A stretch of DNA of 64,000 bases from Spiroplasma helicoides (GTDB lineage Bacteria; Bacillota_I; Bacilli_A; Mycoplasmatales; Mycoplasmataceae): the NCBI RefSeq assembly GCF_001715535.1, contig NZ_CP017015.1:930001-994000 (forward strand). The letters run 5' to 3'. The notes beneath the pieces were generated by a model that saw only the letters and a list, made by a program, of their open reading frames with translations, had not been told where the DNA came from and did no database searches. Positions 19,985-32,268 of this stretch are shown piece after piece. Position 1 is the first letter of the stretch; each line of letters starts with the position of its first letter. Made by a program: the position numbers and the translations under genes.

Positions 19985-22591
19985 TTATTTTGAAAATTTT
20001 TTTACTGGATTTCCATAAAATGCGTCTAAATATATGTTTTTTAGATCTTCAATTAATGGATATCTTGGATTAGCCCCTGTACATTGGTCATCAAATGCAT
20101 CTTCTGACATTTTGTCAATTGTAGCAAGAAAATTTTTTTCATCCACACCATATTCTTTAAAAGATGTATGTAATTCAACTTCTTTAGTTAATTTTTGAAC
20201 TGTTTCGATTAACGCATCAACTAATTCTTCATTCGTTTTTCCTTTTAATCCAAGTTCTCTAGCCATTTGTGCATATTTTTCCATTGAGTTTTGTGTTTCA
20301 AATTGTGAGAAATATGCTTGTTTTCCACCTTCTAACACACAAGCTGCATTATATCTAATTACATGTGGTAATAAGATTGCGTTAGCAGCACCATGGATAA
20401 CTCCGTGATATCCCCCAACTTTATGTGACATTGAGTGAACTATTCCTAAGAAAGCATTAGCAAATGATATACCTGCAAATGCAGCTCCATCCATAACTTT
20501 TGCTCTTGCTTCTACATCACTTTTTCCATCATGATAAGCTCTTGGTAAGTAGTTAACAATATTTTTTGCTCCTTGAACTGCATAACCATCTGTGTATTCA
20601 GTTGCCATAATTGAAACATATGCTTCTAAACAGTGAGTTAATGCATCTAGTGCTGGTGCATTAGTTGCTCCTTTTGGAATTGTTAATGTTAATTCTGGAT
20701 CAATAATAGCCATTTGTGGTGTTAATGAATAATCGGCCAATGGATATTTTGTGTGAGTTTTGTCATCAGTAATAACTGAGAATGGTGTTACTTCAGAACC
20801 AGTTCCTGATGTTGTTGGAATACAGATCATTTTAGCTTTTCTTCCAGTAACAGGATATTTAACAATTCTTTTTCTAATATCTGCAAAAGTAACTGCTAAG
20901 TCTTTAAAGTCAATTTCTTTTCCATCATTTTCATACATTAATCACATCAATTTAGCGGCATCCATTGAAGAACCTCCACCAAATCCTATGATTAAGTCTG
21001 GTGCATATTTTCTCATATCTTCTGCACCTTTTTTAGTTGTTGATAACATTGGGTTTGGTTCAACACCATCAAATACAGTGTATGCAACTCCTAATTTATC
21101 TAATTGTTCGGTAATTTTTTTACCATATAATTGGTTAATTACTTTATCAGTAACTATATATACTTTTTTAATACCTCATTCTTTTAAATCTTCGAATGCA
21201 TATTGTAAAGAACCGAATTTATGATAGATTCTTTCAGGTAGTCTTAATCACTGCATGTTTTCCCTTCTTTCTGCTACAGTTTTTACATTAAGTAAGTTTA
21301 ATGGACCAACGTTTGAAGAGAAAGAGTTTCCCCCATGTGTTCCACAACCTAAGGTTAAACTTGGATCTAATCCAAAGTTATACATATCTCCAACCCCACC
21401 TAATGATGAAGGAGAGTTAACAATCAATCTTCCTGGATTAAGTGTTTTAAATTTTTCTAATACATCTGGATGTGCTGATACATCTGCTCATAATGATGCA
21501 GTATGTCCTGCCCCCATTTTTAATATGTTTTTAGCTTTTTGAATAGCATCATCATAATTTTTTGCTTTATATAAAGTTGCATAAGTTGATAATTTTTCAT
21601 GAGCTAATGCTTCACTGTGGTCTGTTGATTCAGCTTCAACTAAAATAAATCTAGTTGTTGGAGGTACTTTGATACCGACTTTTTCTGCAACAACAAGGGC
21701 ACTTCTACCTACTAAATCAGCATTTAAAAGTCCAAATTTACCCTCTTTAAACATTGCTTTTCTGAATTTTTCTTTATCTTCTTCTTTAGTAACAACGTAT
21801 GTATTTTTTCTTTCAAACGCTTTTACAACTTGATCATAAATTTTTTCAACTACAACAACTGAGTTTTCTGTTGCACAAACAACCCCGTTATCGAATGTAT
21901 TAGATTGAACTATTGATGATGTAGCTGTCTCAATGTTGGCAGATTCATCAATAATTGCTGGTGCATTACCTGCACCAACTCCAATCGCTGGTACTCCTGA
22001 TGAGTAAGCGGCTTTAACCATACCTGGTCCACCAGTTGCAAGAATAATGTTAGCATTTTTCATAACATATTCAGTACCTTCTAATGATGGATTTTCTACT
22101 CATCCAATAATTCCTTCAGGTGCTCCAGCCTCAACAGCTGCTTTTAAAACTACTTTAGCTGCTTCAATTGTACATTTTTTTGCCCCTGGATGAGGTGAAA
22201 TTACAATTGCGTTTCTTGTTTTTAATGCTAATAGACATTTAAAAATAGCTGTTGAAGTAGGATTGGTTGTTGGAATAACTGCTCCAACGATTCCTATAGG
22301 TTCATAAATTTTTTGTATACCTAATGCTCTATTTGTATAAAAAGTTCCAACTGTTTGCAAATCTTTAAATTTATTGTAAATAAATTCACTTGCATAATGG
22401 TTTTTTAATATTTTGTCTTCAACAATTCCCATTGAAGTTTCTTCACAAGCCATTTTAGCCAAAGGAATTCTTTGTTCGTTTGCTGCTAATGCGGCTCTTT
22501 TAAATATGTGGTCTACTTTTTCTTGTGAAAAAGTTGAAAATTCTTCATAAGCTTTTCTAGCCTTTTCAAAAATTTGTTCTAGATCTTTCAT
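19985..22591 (-). CDS. adhE: Bifunctional acetaldehyde-CoA/alcohol dehydrogenase
   Basis: 868 residues, full length. The N-terminal aldehyde dehydrogenase half has the catalytic Cys in NGVVCATENS and the Rossmann GGPGMVKAAYSSG. The C-terminal iron alcohol dehydrogenase half has GFGGGSSMDAAKLMW, IPTTSGTGSEVTPF and the metal-binding HSMSHKVGGYHGVIHG. It reduces acetyl-CoA to ethanol via acetaldehyde and regenerates two NAD+. Start ATG 22591 follows AAGGAG. It is placed just upstream of pflB, so acetyl-CoA from pyruvate cleavage can go to ethanol or, through pta-ackA, to acetate. AdhE proteins of this type form helical filaments (spirosomes). Confidence 0.97.
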
Positions 22592-22612
22592 TTGTTTACT
22601 CCTTACACATTT

Positions 22613-22643
22613 ATTATATTCCTTTGGAAATTTTTTTTAACAA
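22613..22643 (-). promoter_or_regulatory. adhE promoter and A/T-rich leader
   Basis: Minus-strand TATAAT (22613-22618) with TTGTTA (22638-22643), 19-bp spacing. Upstream, 22655-22720 holds several TTTTTCAAA/TTTGAAAA-type segments that partly mirror each other and might be regulatory. Confidence 0.5.
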
Positions 22644-22711
22644 AAAATAAAAAAACGATTAATTTTTTGAAAAAGTCTTTCAAACATTTTCAAAAAATGC
22701 CAAAATTTTTC

Positions 22712-22737
22712 AAAAAAAAACACACTTTTGGCGTGTT
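22712..22737 (-). terminator. Terminator after rpsI
   Basis: Minus-strand stem AACACGC / GTGTGTT with loop CAAAA and nine T residues. Confidence 0.88.
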
Positions 22738-22760
22738 CCTTATGCGCATAATATTGTAAA

Positions 22761-23171
22761 TTAACGTTTTGAGTACTGTGGTGATCTACGTGCTCCATAA
22801 AGTCCGTATTTTTTACGTTCTTTAACACGTGCATCACGAGTTAATAAACCTTTACCTCTTAATTCTGGTTTGTAATCTTTACTTGCTTCTAATAAAGCTC
22901 TTGCAATCCCTAAACGAGCAGCTCCTGCTTGACCAGTAAATCCTCCACCTTTAACAACAACTCTGATTGAAAAATCTGCTTTTGTACCTGTAGCTTCTAA
23001 AGGTTGTTCCATATCTTGTACTAAAGTAGGATATGGGAAAAACTCTAAAGCTGGTTTACCATTAACAACAATTTCACCATTTCCTGGTGTAAGAATAACC
23101 TGAGCAACTGAAGATTTTCTTCTTCCTGTTCCTCTATATATAACTGAACTTGTTTTCTTTGCAACAGCCAT
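22761..23171 (-). CDS. rpsI: Ribosomal protein S9
   Basis: 136 residues. S9 of the small subunit; its C-terminal tail reaches the P-site tRNA. Seen in [30 protein letters not shown] and the ending RRSPQYSKR, whose terminal KR is the tRNA-contacting end. Its ATG overlaps the last base of the rplM stop (TAATG), so the two are coupled. rplM-rpsI is separated here from truA, its usual upstream neighbour, by a 9-kb accessory island. Confidence 0.98.
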   Translation of the reverse strand: MAVAKKTSSVIYRGTGRRKSSVAQVILTPGNGEIVVNGKPALEFFPYPTLVQDMEQPLEATGTKADFSIRVVVKGGGFTGQAGAARLGIARALLEASKDYKPELRGKGLLTRDARVKERKKYGLYGARRSPQYSKR

Positions 23172-23626
23172 TATTTGTTATCTCCTTTTCTTGTGTTAAT
23201 TACCAAAACCTCTGGATTTTGTGCTTGATGTGGATGTTCAGGTCCAGCATAAACATGTAATGCTCTATACTGATTTCCCCCTTGAACATTTTTAGGTAAC
23301 ATCAATCTTACAGCTCTTTCAATTATTCTTTCAGGGAATAATTGACGTTGTGTTTTAACATTTCTTGATTTCAATCCACCTGGATGCATTGAGTGGTGGT
23401 AGTAGTTTTTATCATTTTCTTTTTTTCCTGATAAAACTACTTTTTCGGCATTAATAACAATTACATGATCACCGTTATTAATATGAGGTGTAAATGTTGG
23501 TTTATGTTTTCCTCTTAGAACCTTCGCTATTTCAGTAGATAAACGTCCTAAAATAGCGTCAGTTGCGTCAACTACATATCATTTTTTAGCAATATCTGCT
23601 GTTTTAATAAGTGTAGTTTGTTTCAT
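23171..23626 (-). CDS. rplM: Ribosomal protein L13
   Basis: 151 residues from ATG 23626, preceded by AAGGAG. L13 is an early assembly protein of the large subunit. [19 protein letters not shown] (with UGA Trp), [16 protein letters not shown] and [11 protein letters not shown] are typical. It has its own promoter and leader, as expected once it was separated from truA, and L13 is known in Firmicutes to autoregulate through its leader. Confidence 0.97.
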
Positions 23627-23679
23627 TGTGCTTTTTCTCCTTCGCTTTCCGGGGCTTGTGAGTAAGCATATATATTATA
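23627..23679 (-). promoter_or_regulatory. rplM promoter and short structured leader
   Basis: Minus-strand TATAAT (23674-23679); the leader of about 40 nt starts with the small hairpin GCTT-ACTCAC-AAGC and then CCCCGGAAAGCGAAGGAG, with the Shine-Dalgarno at the end. It is in the right place for an L13-type autoregulatory leader, but I cannot confirm the family consensus. Confidence 0.45.
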
Positions 23680-23735
23680 TACCATTCACTTTATTATTGA
23701 ATTAAATTATTTACAAAATTATAAAAAAACTTAAT

Positions 23736-23895
23736 AAAAACACAGTCAAACTGTGTTTTTGTGGTTATTTTAGTAAGTATAAGTTATTATAAAGATTTCC
23801 CTTCTCGCAAATGCTTATGCAAGAAAACTTATTTAATAATATATATTTACATTTCAAAATATGTGACGTTATTTAAAAAAGTAAAATAACCACAT
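23736..23895 (-). ncRNA. Candidate structured small RNA (6S-like shape), unassigned
   Basis: About 160 nt on the minus strand. A perfect 12-bp inverted repeat (TAAAATAACCAC 23882-23893 and its complement 23761-23772) would close a long rod. Near the apex TTCTTGCA pairs with TGCGAGAA (23798-23805 region with 23816-23823, one mismatch). An 11-bp hairpin with a T-run (23736-23760) follows directly as a terminator. Upstream are TTGAAA (23924-23929) and TATTAT (23902-23907) with 16-bp spacing, placing the start at about 23895. No open frame of note is inside. The overall form recalls 6S RNA, but no sequence signature is decisive. Confidence 0.5.
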
Positions 23896-23935
23896 ATCTA
23901 TATAATAAATAAATATATATAAATTTCAAGCATTT

Positions 23936-25549
23936 TTATGATTCTCATTTTAGTTTTATAGACGCAATAATTATGTAAACGACTGTAATTAATATAGAAA
24001 CACCTAAAAATATTCCCATTACATAATCAAATTCAAATTTTCCAGATCAAGCATTATTAAAAGGTTCCATACAATATTTAAAACCATTCAAATATGTTGC
24101 ATATTTCAAAACATCACTTGTCATTATAAAGTCAATTGGTAAAAATGTTCCTCCAAGAAATGCAATTGGAAGGTATAAAATGTTTGCAACAGCAACATAA
24201 GCAGCGGTTGATTTAAATAGGCTTGAAAGCATTAGACCTAATGAAACTGATGAAAATAATATTAACATTAAAAATGGTAAAGCTTCTCATACTTGATATG
24301 GAGCAGCTATTTCATTTCAACCATAAGTTGTTCCAAACATAATTCCTGCTCATAATAATGTTCAAAAAAATGTTAACAACATAAATAATACACCCATTGT
24401 TACAACTGTTAAAACAAAGAAAATAGGTTTAATATTTGTTGCTCCAATCCTTTTTAAAAGAACACTATTTTTAAACTCTAAGATTGTTTGAGGAATAACA
24501 AATATTCCTGTTGCAATTATTTGTGTAATTGCAATTGAACCAACTAAATTATGTAAAAGTGAATACTCTGTAGAGCTTGAACCATCTCCAAACATTTTCC
24601 CTTTAAAAGCAAACCCTTCTATAAATAACATTATAATAGGAAAACCTAACAGGAAAAATGGTTGCACAAAACCTTTTATATAGTATTTTAATAGTAGAAC
24701 TATTAATGGTAAATTTTTACCTTTATTATTTGCTTTATTGATGATTTTATCAAACTTATTTTTATTATTAATTATTCTTTTTTCATCATTTATTTTTGCT
24801 TCTTTTTTTAAATCAGCTACTTTTTCTTCTTTAAATTTATTTCATGTATAATTATGAACTGATCCATGTTTTTTAACAATGTCAGAAACCATACCAAAAT
24901 CTCTGATTTCTCCATTATGAATATAGATATATTTATCACATAGCTCTTCAATTTCGCTCATCATGTGAGTAACCAATAATAGCGACTTACCTTTATTGAC
25001 AACATTTTCTTTAATATAGTCAAAAATTTCACTTCTAACTTCAATATCAAGTCCAGTAGAAATTTCATCAAGAATAACCAAATCAGGGTTATGAATTAAA
25101 CTTAACAATATATTGACCCTTTGTTGTTGTCCACCACTCAAGTTAGCCAAGAACTTATCTTTAAATGATTCTATCTGATAAGTTCTCATAATTTTTGTTA
25201 ATTCAGATTCTGTCATTGCGATATTAAAAGTTTCTAAATAATACTTAATCATATCAAAAACAGTTATACCAACTGGATACTTAGAATCTTGAAATTGTAA
25301 TCCAATTACCATATTTTCTTGTCGATAAACTTCCCCGCTTGTTGGTTTTCTTATATTACCAATTATTTCACTAAGAGTAGATTTACCACCACCATTTGCA
25401 CCAATAACTCCAATACGATCTCCATAATTTATTTCTAAGTTAATGTTCTTTAATGCAACCTTATTTTTATATTTTTTTGTTACATCTTTTAAACTAACTA
25501 GAATTTTGTTTTTATCTATCATCACTTTTTCTTTATTTAATTCAGTCAT
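23936..25549 (-). CDS. Fused ABC transporter: ATP-binding domain plus ABC-2 type permease
   Basis: 537 residues in one polypeptide. Residues 15-225 are the ATPase: Walker A GANGGGKST, signature LSGGQQQR, Walker B LVILDE and the H-loop LLVTH. After a Lys-rich linker (about 237-275), residues 285-535 form about six membrane helices with an ABC-2 type layout (FKSTAAYVAVANILYLP, FLGGTFLPIDF). One gene thus encodes a half-transporter that would dimerise; ABC-2 exporters move drugs, polysaccharide or lipids outward. The start ATG follows AAAGAGG. It belongs to the accessory island between truA and rplM. Substrate unknown. Confidence 0.88.
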
Positions 25550-25602
25550 AAAAAACCTCTTTTCAATTATTTATTTTATATCATTTAACAATTTTTACAA
25601 AT

Positions 25603-25627
25603 AAAAAAAGAGTCATCCTCTTTTTTT
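25603..25627 (-). terminator. Terminator after the first large paralogous surface protein
   Basis: Minus-strand stem AAAAAAAGAG / CTCTTTTTTT with a short loop and T-run, 7 bp after the stop of the gene ending at 25634. Confidence 0.85.
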
Positions 25628-25633
25628 AATAAA

Positions 25634-28216
25634 TTAAGATTTGATATTAAAGCTAAACTCAGTTGTTTTTAAAACATATTCATGTATACACTCAAAAATT
25701 AATCGTTGTTTAATTTTATAAACACCATCTTTATATTCAGTGTATGAATCTACAAATCTTACACCTTTTTTAATTTGGTATTCATAGTTATCAATATCTC
25801 AATTTCAATTATCAATTATTAATCTTCCTTTGCCCTCTCAATCCTTAGATGAGTCATTTTCATGTATTACTATTGATTTTTTTCTGTAGAAAAGATCATT
25901 TCTATAATATGATTTTATAACTATATAAATGTTTCCTTTAAAATCATAATCAATAGAATTTATATCATAATCTATGCCAAATCCAGAGAGTGTATATTTA
26001 ATTGAAGCTTTGTTACTTGTTATTGAATATTTATACATTGACCATCTTTTTTCTATTTTATCTGAAACTCCATTTGTAAATATGTAAATATCTTCGTTTT
26101 TAATCAAAAATTGAACTTTTAATTCATTTGAATTGAAACCCAAATCAACATCTTTAATTGCTGTGGTTGAGTCTTTTAACATATCATAATAAAATATTTG
26201 ACTGTCTATTGTTGCATAAACTAATTTATTATCAACAAACTCAAAGCTTGAAACTCAAATATCGTCAGAAACTGTTGAAATTAAAGATTTGAACTTAAAG
26301 TCTTGAAATAAGTATAGGTTTCCAGCATATTGAATAATTAATTTATTATTAACCATTTTTACTTTGTCAATTTCATCTTTTTTGATGTTTAGTTTTAATC
26401 CATTCAAATCAATTGCTTGGCACTCTTTAATACCTTCATCAAAACTTAAGCTTATTTTATAAAGTCCATTGCTTGTAGATGCCAATAAAAGATTTGTGTC
26501 CAATTTATAAAGATTGTATATTTCTAAACTCTCCACATTTAATTTTGCATATAAATCAATATCCACATACTTTTGTGTTGATTGTCTATATATTCTCAAT
26601 GCATCAAACGGTTTTTTGTTTTGCTGATTTAGCAATATATCCTCTTTATTATTATCCAATGTTATTGCACCACTTAAGTGATTTGTTTCTGATTTTGTTA
26701 TAGAAAAATCAGTGTCGTTTACTTTGTCAGACTTTGTATCATATCAATCAAAAGTTATTACTTTTTGGCCAAGTAAATAATCATCTTTTGCATTATATAA
26801 ACCGCTTGGTTTTACAAATCTTACAACCATTCTATGTGTATTTATTGCTGAAGTATCTCTATCTATAATTATGTTATTTGAATTAATTTTAAAGCCATTC
26901 AACTTAGATAGGTAAGAAGCAATGTCATCTTTATAATCGTATGAGTCACCTAATACTTGTGCTTTTTCAATAGGTCCAATGTAAGTGTTTTTTATATAAT
27001 CGTTCGCATTTAAAGGTCCAGTCAACTTACCTTCCGCACTTTTTTTATACTTAGAAAATGCTTCTTCCTGGTTATTTTTTAATTTTATAGAAAATTTTCT
27101 TTGAGCTTCATCGATATTGATGTCTAATAAACTTTCAATGACTTGTTCATTATCTTGACTTAGTTCTTTTATTTCATCCATAATTTTTTTTCGTCATACA
27201 GTTAAATTATTGGCTATAATACCAGAATCATTGAAAATCTCTCTACTTATACCAGTTGACAAGTCTACTGTATCATAACTATTTTGCTTAGTGCTATATT
27301 CACCTAAAAAATCATTTTTATAGCTTATTTTTAATGCATAGTCACTATCATCTATTACAAAACCATGTTTATCAATATTGTATTTATTATAAATTTCTTT
27401 AAAGCCTTTTTTATTTATATAGTGATTGTAAATTTGTTCGCTTGTTAAATCACGACTTGTGAATTTTAAATCACTGTCTAAAAGTAAATCTATTCTTTTT
27501 TCAGGTTTGAATGTTACTCTAATTTCACCTGTAAAACTGTTTTTATATTGTTCAAGTCAATTATTGTTAATGGGATTATAATCGTCTGATATACGATCAA
27601 AGTTAAAATAAACTCTATTTAAGTATTTGTAATCCTTATCATATGACAATTGCTTATTATATCACTTTTCTGAAATGAATTTAGGAAAGTTGTATTCATC
27701 AATTAGTTTGGAATAAAAATTCTTATATTTAATTCCAACATCCAATTCACCTAAATCAACTGTTTCATTATCTATAAATTCTAAGTCGGTTTTTTCTTTT
27801 AAGTAGTTCGCTACATTTTGTCTAATCCCATATTTTAATTCTAAATTAAGTTTGCTTCTACCAAAATTTACCACAAATGTTTTTTTTATTTTGAGTATTT
27901 TTATGTTTGATACTTCATAACTCATATAATCTTCATTTGATAAGGCACTTCTTATAAAGTCTTCAAATTTATAAACTGAGTCATCACTATCTACATAAAT
28001 AACAATATCTTTATACTGGCTAAGTATATCATAAGCAGCTATATCACTTTCTGTTGGTTCATCGTTGTTATTGTTGTTATTATCACTGTCAACACCAGGT
28101 CTATTAGATCATGGACCCATATTACTGTTATAACCACCACTATCACATGCATAAGCTTGTGAAGCACTCGCAACAACTGACACAACTACTGTCAATGTGC
28201 ATAATAATTTTTTCAT
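25634..28216 (-). CDS. Large secreted or lipid-anchored protein, paralog of 29589-32234
   Basis: 860 residues across several UGA Trp codons. The N-terminus MKKLLCTLTVVVSVVASAS ends in QAYACDSGGYN, a signal peptide with Cys in the lipoprotein position (YAC is a weak lipobox). A short Asn/Asp-rich linker follows, then about 800 residues of beta-rich sequence with many Tyr, Asp and Lys. It matches the gene at 29589 along its whole length: shared blocks include FVVNFGRSKLNLELKY, SYKNDFLGE, GPLNANDYIKNTYIGPIEK and RQSTQKYVDIDLY. No known family recognised; probably an exposed surface protein. Start has GAGGATGAG upstream. Confidence 0.75.
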
Positions 28217-28266
28217 TATCTCATCCTCTTGATTTAATCATATCATATACACACTTTAATAGTTAA

Positions 28267-28298
28267 AAAAAAACTTTACTCGCAAGTAAAGTTTTTTT
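28267..28298. terminator. Strong hairpin terminator
   Basis: The 14-bp perfect stem AAAAAAACTTTACT / AGTAAAGTTTTTTT with loop CGCA follows the small membrane protein gene by one base and precedes the promoter of the large surface protein. Confidence 0.92.
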
Positions 28299-28299
28299 G

Positions 28300-28782
28300 T
28301 TATTTAATATGATTGAATGTAAGTTTTACTGTTTTGACTTTTTCTTCTTTTGGTTGTTGTGATTTTCATATTCTATATGCTTTATCTCCTTTTATTATAA
28401 ATACCAATGGAGCTATTCCAATACCCCCCATTAATGCAAGTAATGAACACATTATATATATTAGTATCATTTCTACTTTATAAATTTTAGGATTAATTGA
28501 TGCAACATAGTCTAGAGACTTAATTTTAGCATCTTTTTGATCTTTTATTTTTTTTAAACAAATTGTATATTTTAAGAATAATCTAAGTTCTAAACTAAAA
28601 ATAATGATCATTGCTAGCAACGGTATTAATTGTAAACTAGGTTCTAGTATCATACCTTTTGAAAAATAAATTATATTTCTAACAAATATTGATGACATAA
28701 CTGCACCATCAAAAACTAATACAACCAAAATTCCAATCATAAAAAATTTAATTCTGTTTTCAAAATTAATGTTTTTATTCAT
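28300..28782 (-). CDS. Small membrane protein with four predicted helices
   Basis: 160 residues. Hydrophobic segments lie at about 14-35, 48-68, 100-120 and 120-132; the tail is charged and short (QQPKEEKVKTVKL). One UGA Trp near residue 140. It lies between two large paralogous surface-protein genes and after another small membrane protein with a 54-bp gap, so the two may share a transcript. No family recognised. Confidence 0.6.
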
Positions 28783-28836
28783 ATATTTTTCTCCTTATCA
28801 TTAAAAATTTAAATCATAAAATTATTAAAGATAAGA

Positions 28837-29460
28837 TTATATAGTTTGACCCACCCAGACTGTTGCTTCTATTTCATCTATTTTTTTAGATATATATTGT
28901 ATATATGAGTTTACAACATTACGTAAAAATAATGATTTTAAATAAAATAATTTAGATGTTAAATATAAAAATAATTTATTATTTCAAATAATAAATAGAT
29001 ATTTTTTTGCTAAATATTTCAATTTATTCAAGGTGCTTTTTAAATTTTTATTGCAAACTTTAATAATGCTTTTAAAAAACAAATAAATAACATATAAAAG
29101 AATCAATGTTATAAGAATTAAAGCTATTTCATATGAAAATCATTGTAGAATTGTTTGTGTTTCATGATTTGCAAAAATTGAGTTATAACCTTGCATTAAA
29201 AATAAAACCGGTAAAACTTTAATTAATAATTGAACAAATTCTCTATAAAAACGGTTCTGTATAAATCTGTCTTTTAAAACTCCCTTATTAGAAATATTTT
29301 TAAGTGACTTTGAGGTTTTTAAAATAGTGAAAAAAATACATATAAAAGAGGTCAAAATTATTAGAATATTCAATACATATAAGTCTTTTGAAACAAAAAC
29401 AATAAATAAACTAATAAAAAATACTAAAAATTTACTCTTATTTTCTTTTATTTTTTTCAT
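28837..29460 (-). CDS. Small membrane protein of unknown function
   Basis: 207 residues. Two helices near the N-terminus (about 11-30 and 31-48), one or two in the middle (80-125), then a basic, aromatic C-terminal half. UGA encodes Trp twice and TGG is used near the end (ATVWVGQTI). AGGAGG-like Shine-Dalgarno upstream of ATG 29460. The gene is unusually A/T-rich even for this window. It stands next to another small membrane protein and between two large paralogous surface proteins. Confidence 0.55.
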
Positions 29461-29553
29461 ATTTGCCTCCTTATTTTTTACATTTTACACTTTTTTCAAA
29501 CAAGGGACAACCTTTTTTAATTTTAATATTTTTATACGCTAAATTAAGCAATT

Positions 29554-29579
29554 AAAAAAAGAGCTAATGCTCTTTTTTT
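29554..29579 (-). terminator. Terminator after the second large paralogous surface protein
   Basis: 11-bp stem AAAAAAAGAGC / GCTCTTTTTTT, loop TAAT; 9 bp after the stop at 29589. It resembles the terminator after the paralog at 25603-25627. Confidence 0.92.
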
Positions 29580-29588
29580 AAAGATAAA

Positions 29589-32234
29589 TTAAGATTTTTC
29601 ATTAAAAGCATATTCTACTCAATATATAATAGTGTCATTAGTATATTCTAAAACAAAACATTGTTTAACTATATAAACACCATCAATTAACTCTCCATAA
29701 GAATCTACCAAATGATAATCCAAAACATCTTGATTTTTATCTCCCTCAAACATTCAGTAATTTGAATTAAAGATATATCTAGCTTTATTGGCTAAGTCTT
29801 TTTTAATATCATTTTCTCTTAATGTTACAACCCTTTTTATAGTTCTAACTTGAGTACTTAATGAACTTTGCACAAATAATAATATATTCCCTTTGTTGTC
29901 GTACTCTATAGAATTAATATTATTATTTGCTGAAAACTCAACCATTTCTAATCTTGAAGATAAATTTTTGCTCTTTATATCATATTTATAAAGTGCTCAA
30001 AGTTTTCTATTTGGTACTTGATAATTATTTGTAAATATATAAATATTATCTTCTTTTATTAGAAACTCAATTTTAAAATTTTTGTTATTAATACTGTTTT
30101 CATTTATTTTTATTTCACTTGTTACATTTGCTTGCAAATCTACATAATATACTGTGTTATCTTTACAATAATAAACTAATTTAGATCCTACTAGCTCATA
30201 ACTTTCAACATTTTTATTTATTGTTTGTGGAGAAATAGTTGCTTTATATTTATAGTTTTCAAATAAATATAGTAAACCACCAATATCAATAACCATTTTA
30301 TCATTTACCATTTTTACACTATTCATATAGAATGTATCGATCTTGTCTTTAATGCCATTAATATCTAAAACAGTGCAATCTTTGATATTATCTTCAAAAC
30401 TTAAACTTACTTTGTAAATACCTTTATTTGTAGATACTAACAATAAATTGGTATCAAGTTTAAAAATATTGTTTATTTCTAAATCATCTATTCCTATTTT
30501 TTTATATAAATCGATATCAACATATTTTTGAGTTGTTTGTCTGTATATTTTTAGAGCAAACAAAGAATCAGCATTATCTAAGATAATCAACATGTCGTTA
30601 TTTTTTCTATCTAGCATTATAGTTTTTTTATAATATAAATTTGAGTTTCTTTCTAATTTCAAATATTTATCATTTTTAGAATTGGCATTTTTGTCATACC
30701 AATCAAAAGTGAATATTATCTTTCCAACTAAATAGTCTTTATCACTAGTGTATCTAGATAATTTAAAATCAATATCTAGCTTATGATCTTGAAAAATAGT
30801 TTTTTCGTTATTGATTGTTATATCGTTTTCGGTTATTTTGTATCCATTTAATGAAGATATATATCTCGCAATATTCGGTTTAGATACAGTTTCATTTTGA
30901 TAAACTGTGTTTTTTTCCATTAGGCCTAAGTAAGTGTTTTTTATATAGTTTTTAGCTGATAATGGACCAATCAATTTACCTTCCACTCTATTTTCATATT
31001 TACAAAATGGTCCAAGTGCAGATTTTTTGACATCAACTGAGAAGGTTCTTTTTGCCTCGTTAATATTGATGTCTAAATTGTTTAAAATTTCTTCAGTGCT
31101 ATCTTTGCTTTTTGCTTTAACTTCTTCAATAATATTTTTTCTTCAAACAGCTACATTATTTTCATAAATACCTGTATTATTATCAATAACTTTGCTGATA
31201 TCACGTGATAAATCTATTAAATAAGAATTATCTCTATTGGTTGCAAAATCTCCTAAAAAATCATTTTTATAAGTAACTTTTAAATCATAATAAGAACTAT
31301 CAACAACAAAACCATTTTTTTCAATTTTATATCTACTATAATTTTCTTTAAAATTAGTTTTGTTTACATAGTGGTTATAAATATCACTACTTTTTAAATT
31401 TCTTTGAGTCATTGACAAATCTTTATCAACAAGAATATCTATTCTTTTTTCTGGTAAAAATTTTACATTCAACTTTCCTTCAAACTTGTTTTTATAATAT
31501 TCAAATCAGTTGCTTCTATCTTGATCATAATTTGCGTATATGTCATCGAAATTAAATAAAATCTTATTCATATAATTATAATCTTTATCGAAGTCTGAAT
31601 CTTTATTAAATCAACTTTCAGAAATCATTTCCGGAAACTTTAACTCTTCTTTTAATTTTTTGTATAGTTTACTATAGTCTCTTCCAACATCCAAAGTTTC
31701 TAAATCAAGTGTATCAAAATCTATCATTTTTAGCTTTAGATCATTTTTAATGTAGTCAATAACATTTTTTCTTAATTCATATTTTATTTCTAATCTAAGT
31801 TTGCTAGAACCAAATTTTACTACAAATGTTTTTTTCTGTTCAAAAACCTGTACTTTAAAGTTACTATTTTCATTGTTGTTTTCAACCGATAGTGCTTTGC
31901 TAATAAATTTTTCAATATCACTTTTAATTCTAATGTTTCTTACATATACTGTTTCGGATTTATATTGACTTATTGTATCGTAATCTCGTTGTTCACTTCT
32001 AGATGGTTTTGTTTCATCATTGCTATTGTTGTTTTGATCGTTATTCCCGTTTTGATCATTGTTATTTGAGTTATTGTTGTTGTTATCACTATTATTGCTA
32101 TCATTATCATTGTGGGGTCTATTATCCCAAGGAGCAATATTACCGTTATAACCACCACTATCACAAGCATAAACTTGTGCAGAGCTTGCAACAATTGACA
32201 TAACAACCGCCAATGTGCATAGTAATTTTTTCAT
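29589..32234 (-). CDS. Large secreted or lipid-anchored protein, paralog of 25634-28216
   Basis: 881 residues. The signal region MKKLLCTLAVVMSIVASSAQ with VYACDSGGYN is nearly the same as in the paralog. The following linker is longer here, about 45 residues of almost pure Asn and Asp. The rest keeps the same order of blocks: FVVKFGSSKLRLEIKY, TYKNDFLGDFAT, GPLSAKNYIKNTYLG, RQTTQKYVDIDLY. The pair clearly arose by duplication; the two small membrane-protein genes now lie between them. Likely surface exposed; function unknown. Candidate TATAAT at 32269-32274 upstream. Confidence 0.75.
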
Positions 32235-32268
32235 ATCTTTTTTTCATCTTTCTTATAATTATTCTATC

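Noticed and set aside
22655-22720. Repeated TTTTTCAAA motifs upstream of adhE as a CRISPR-like or operator array
   Set aside because: The copies are short, irregular and built of A/T homopolymers expected in this base composition; mentioned only in the adhE promoter entry.
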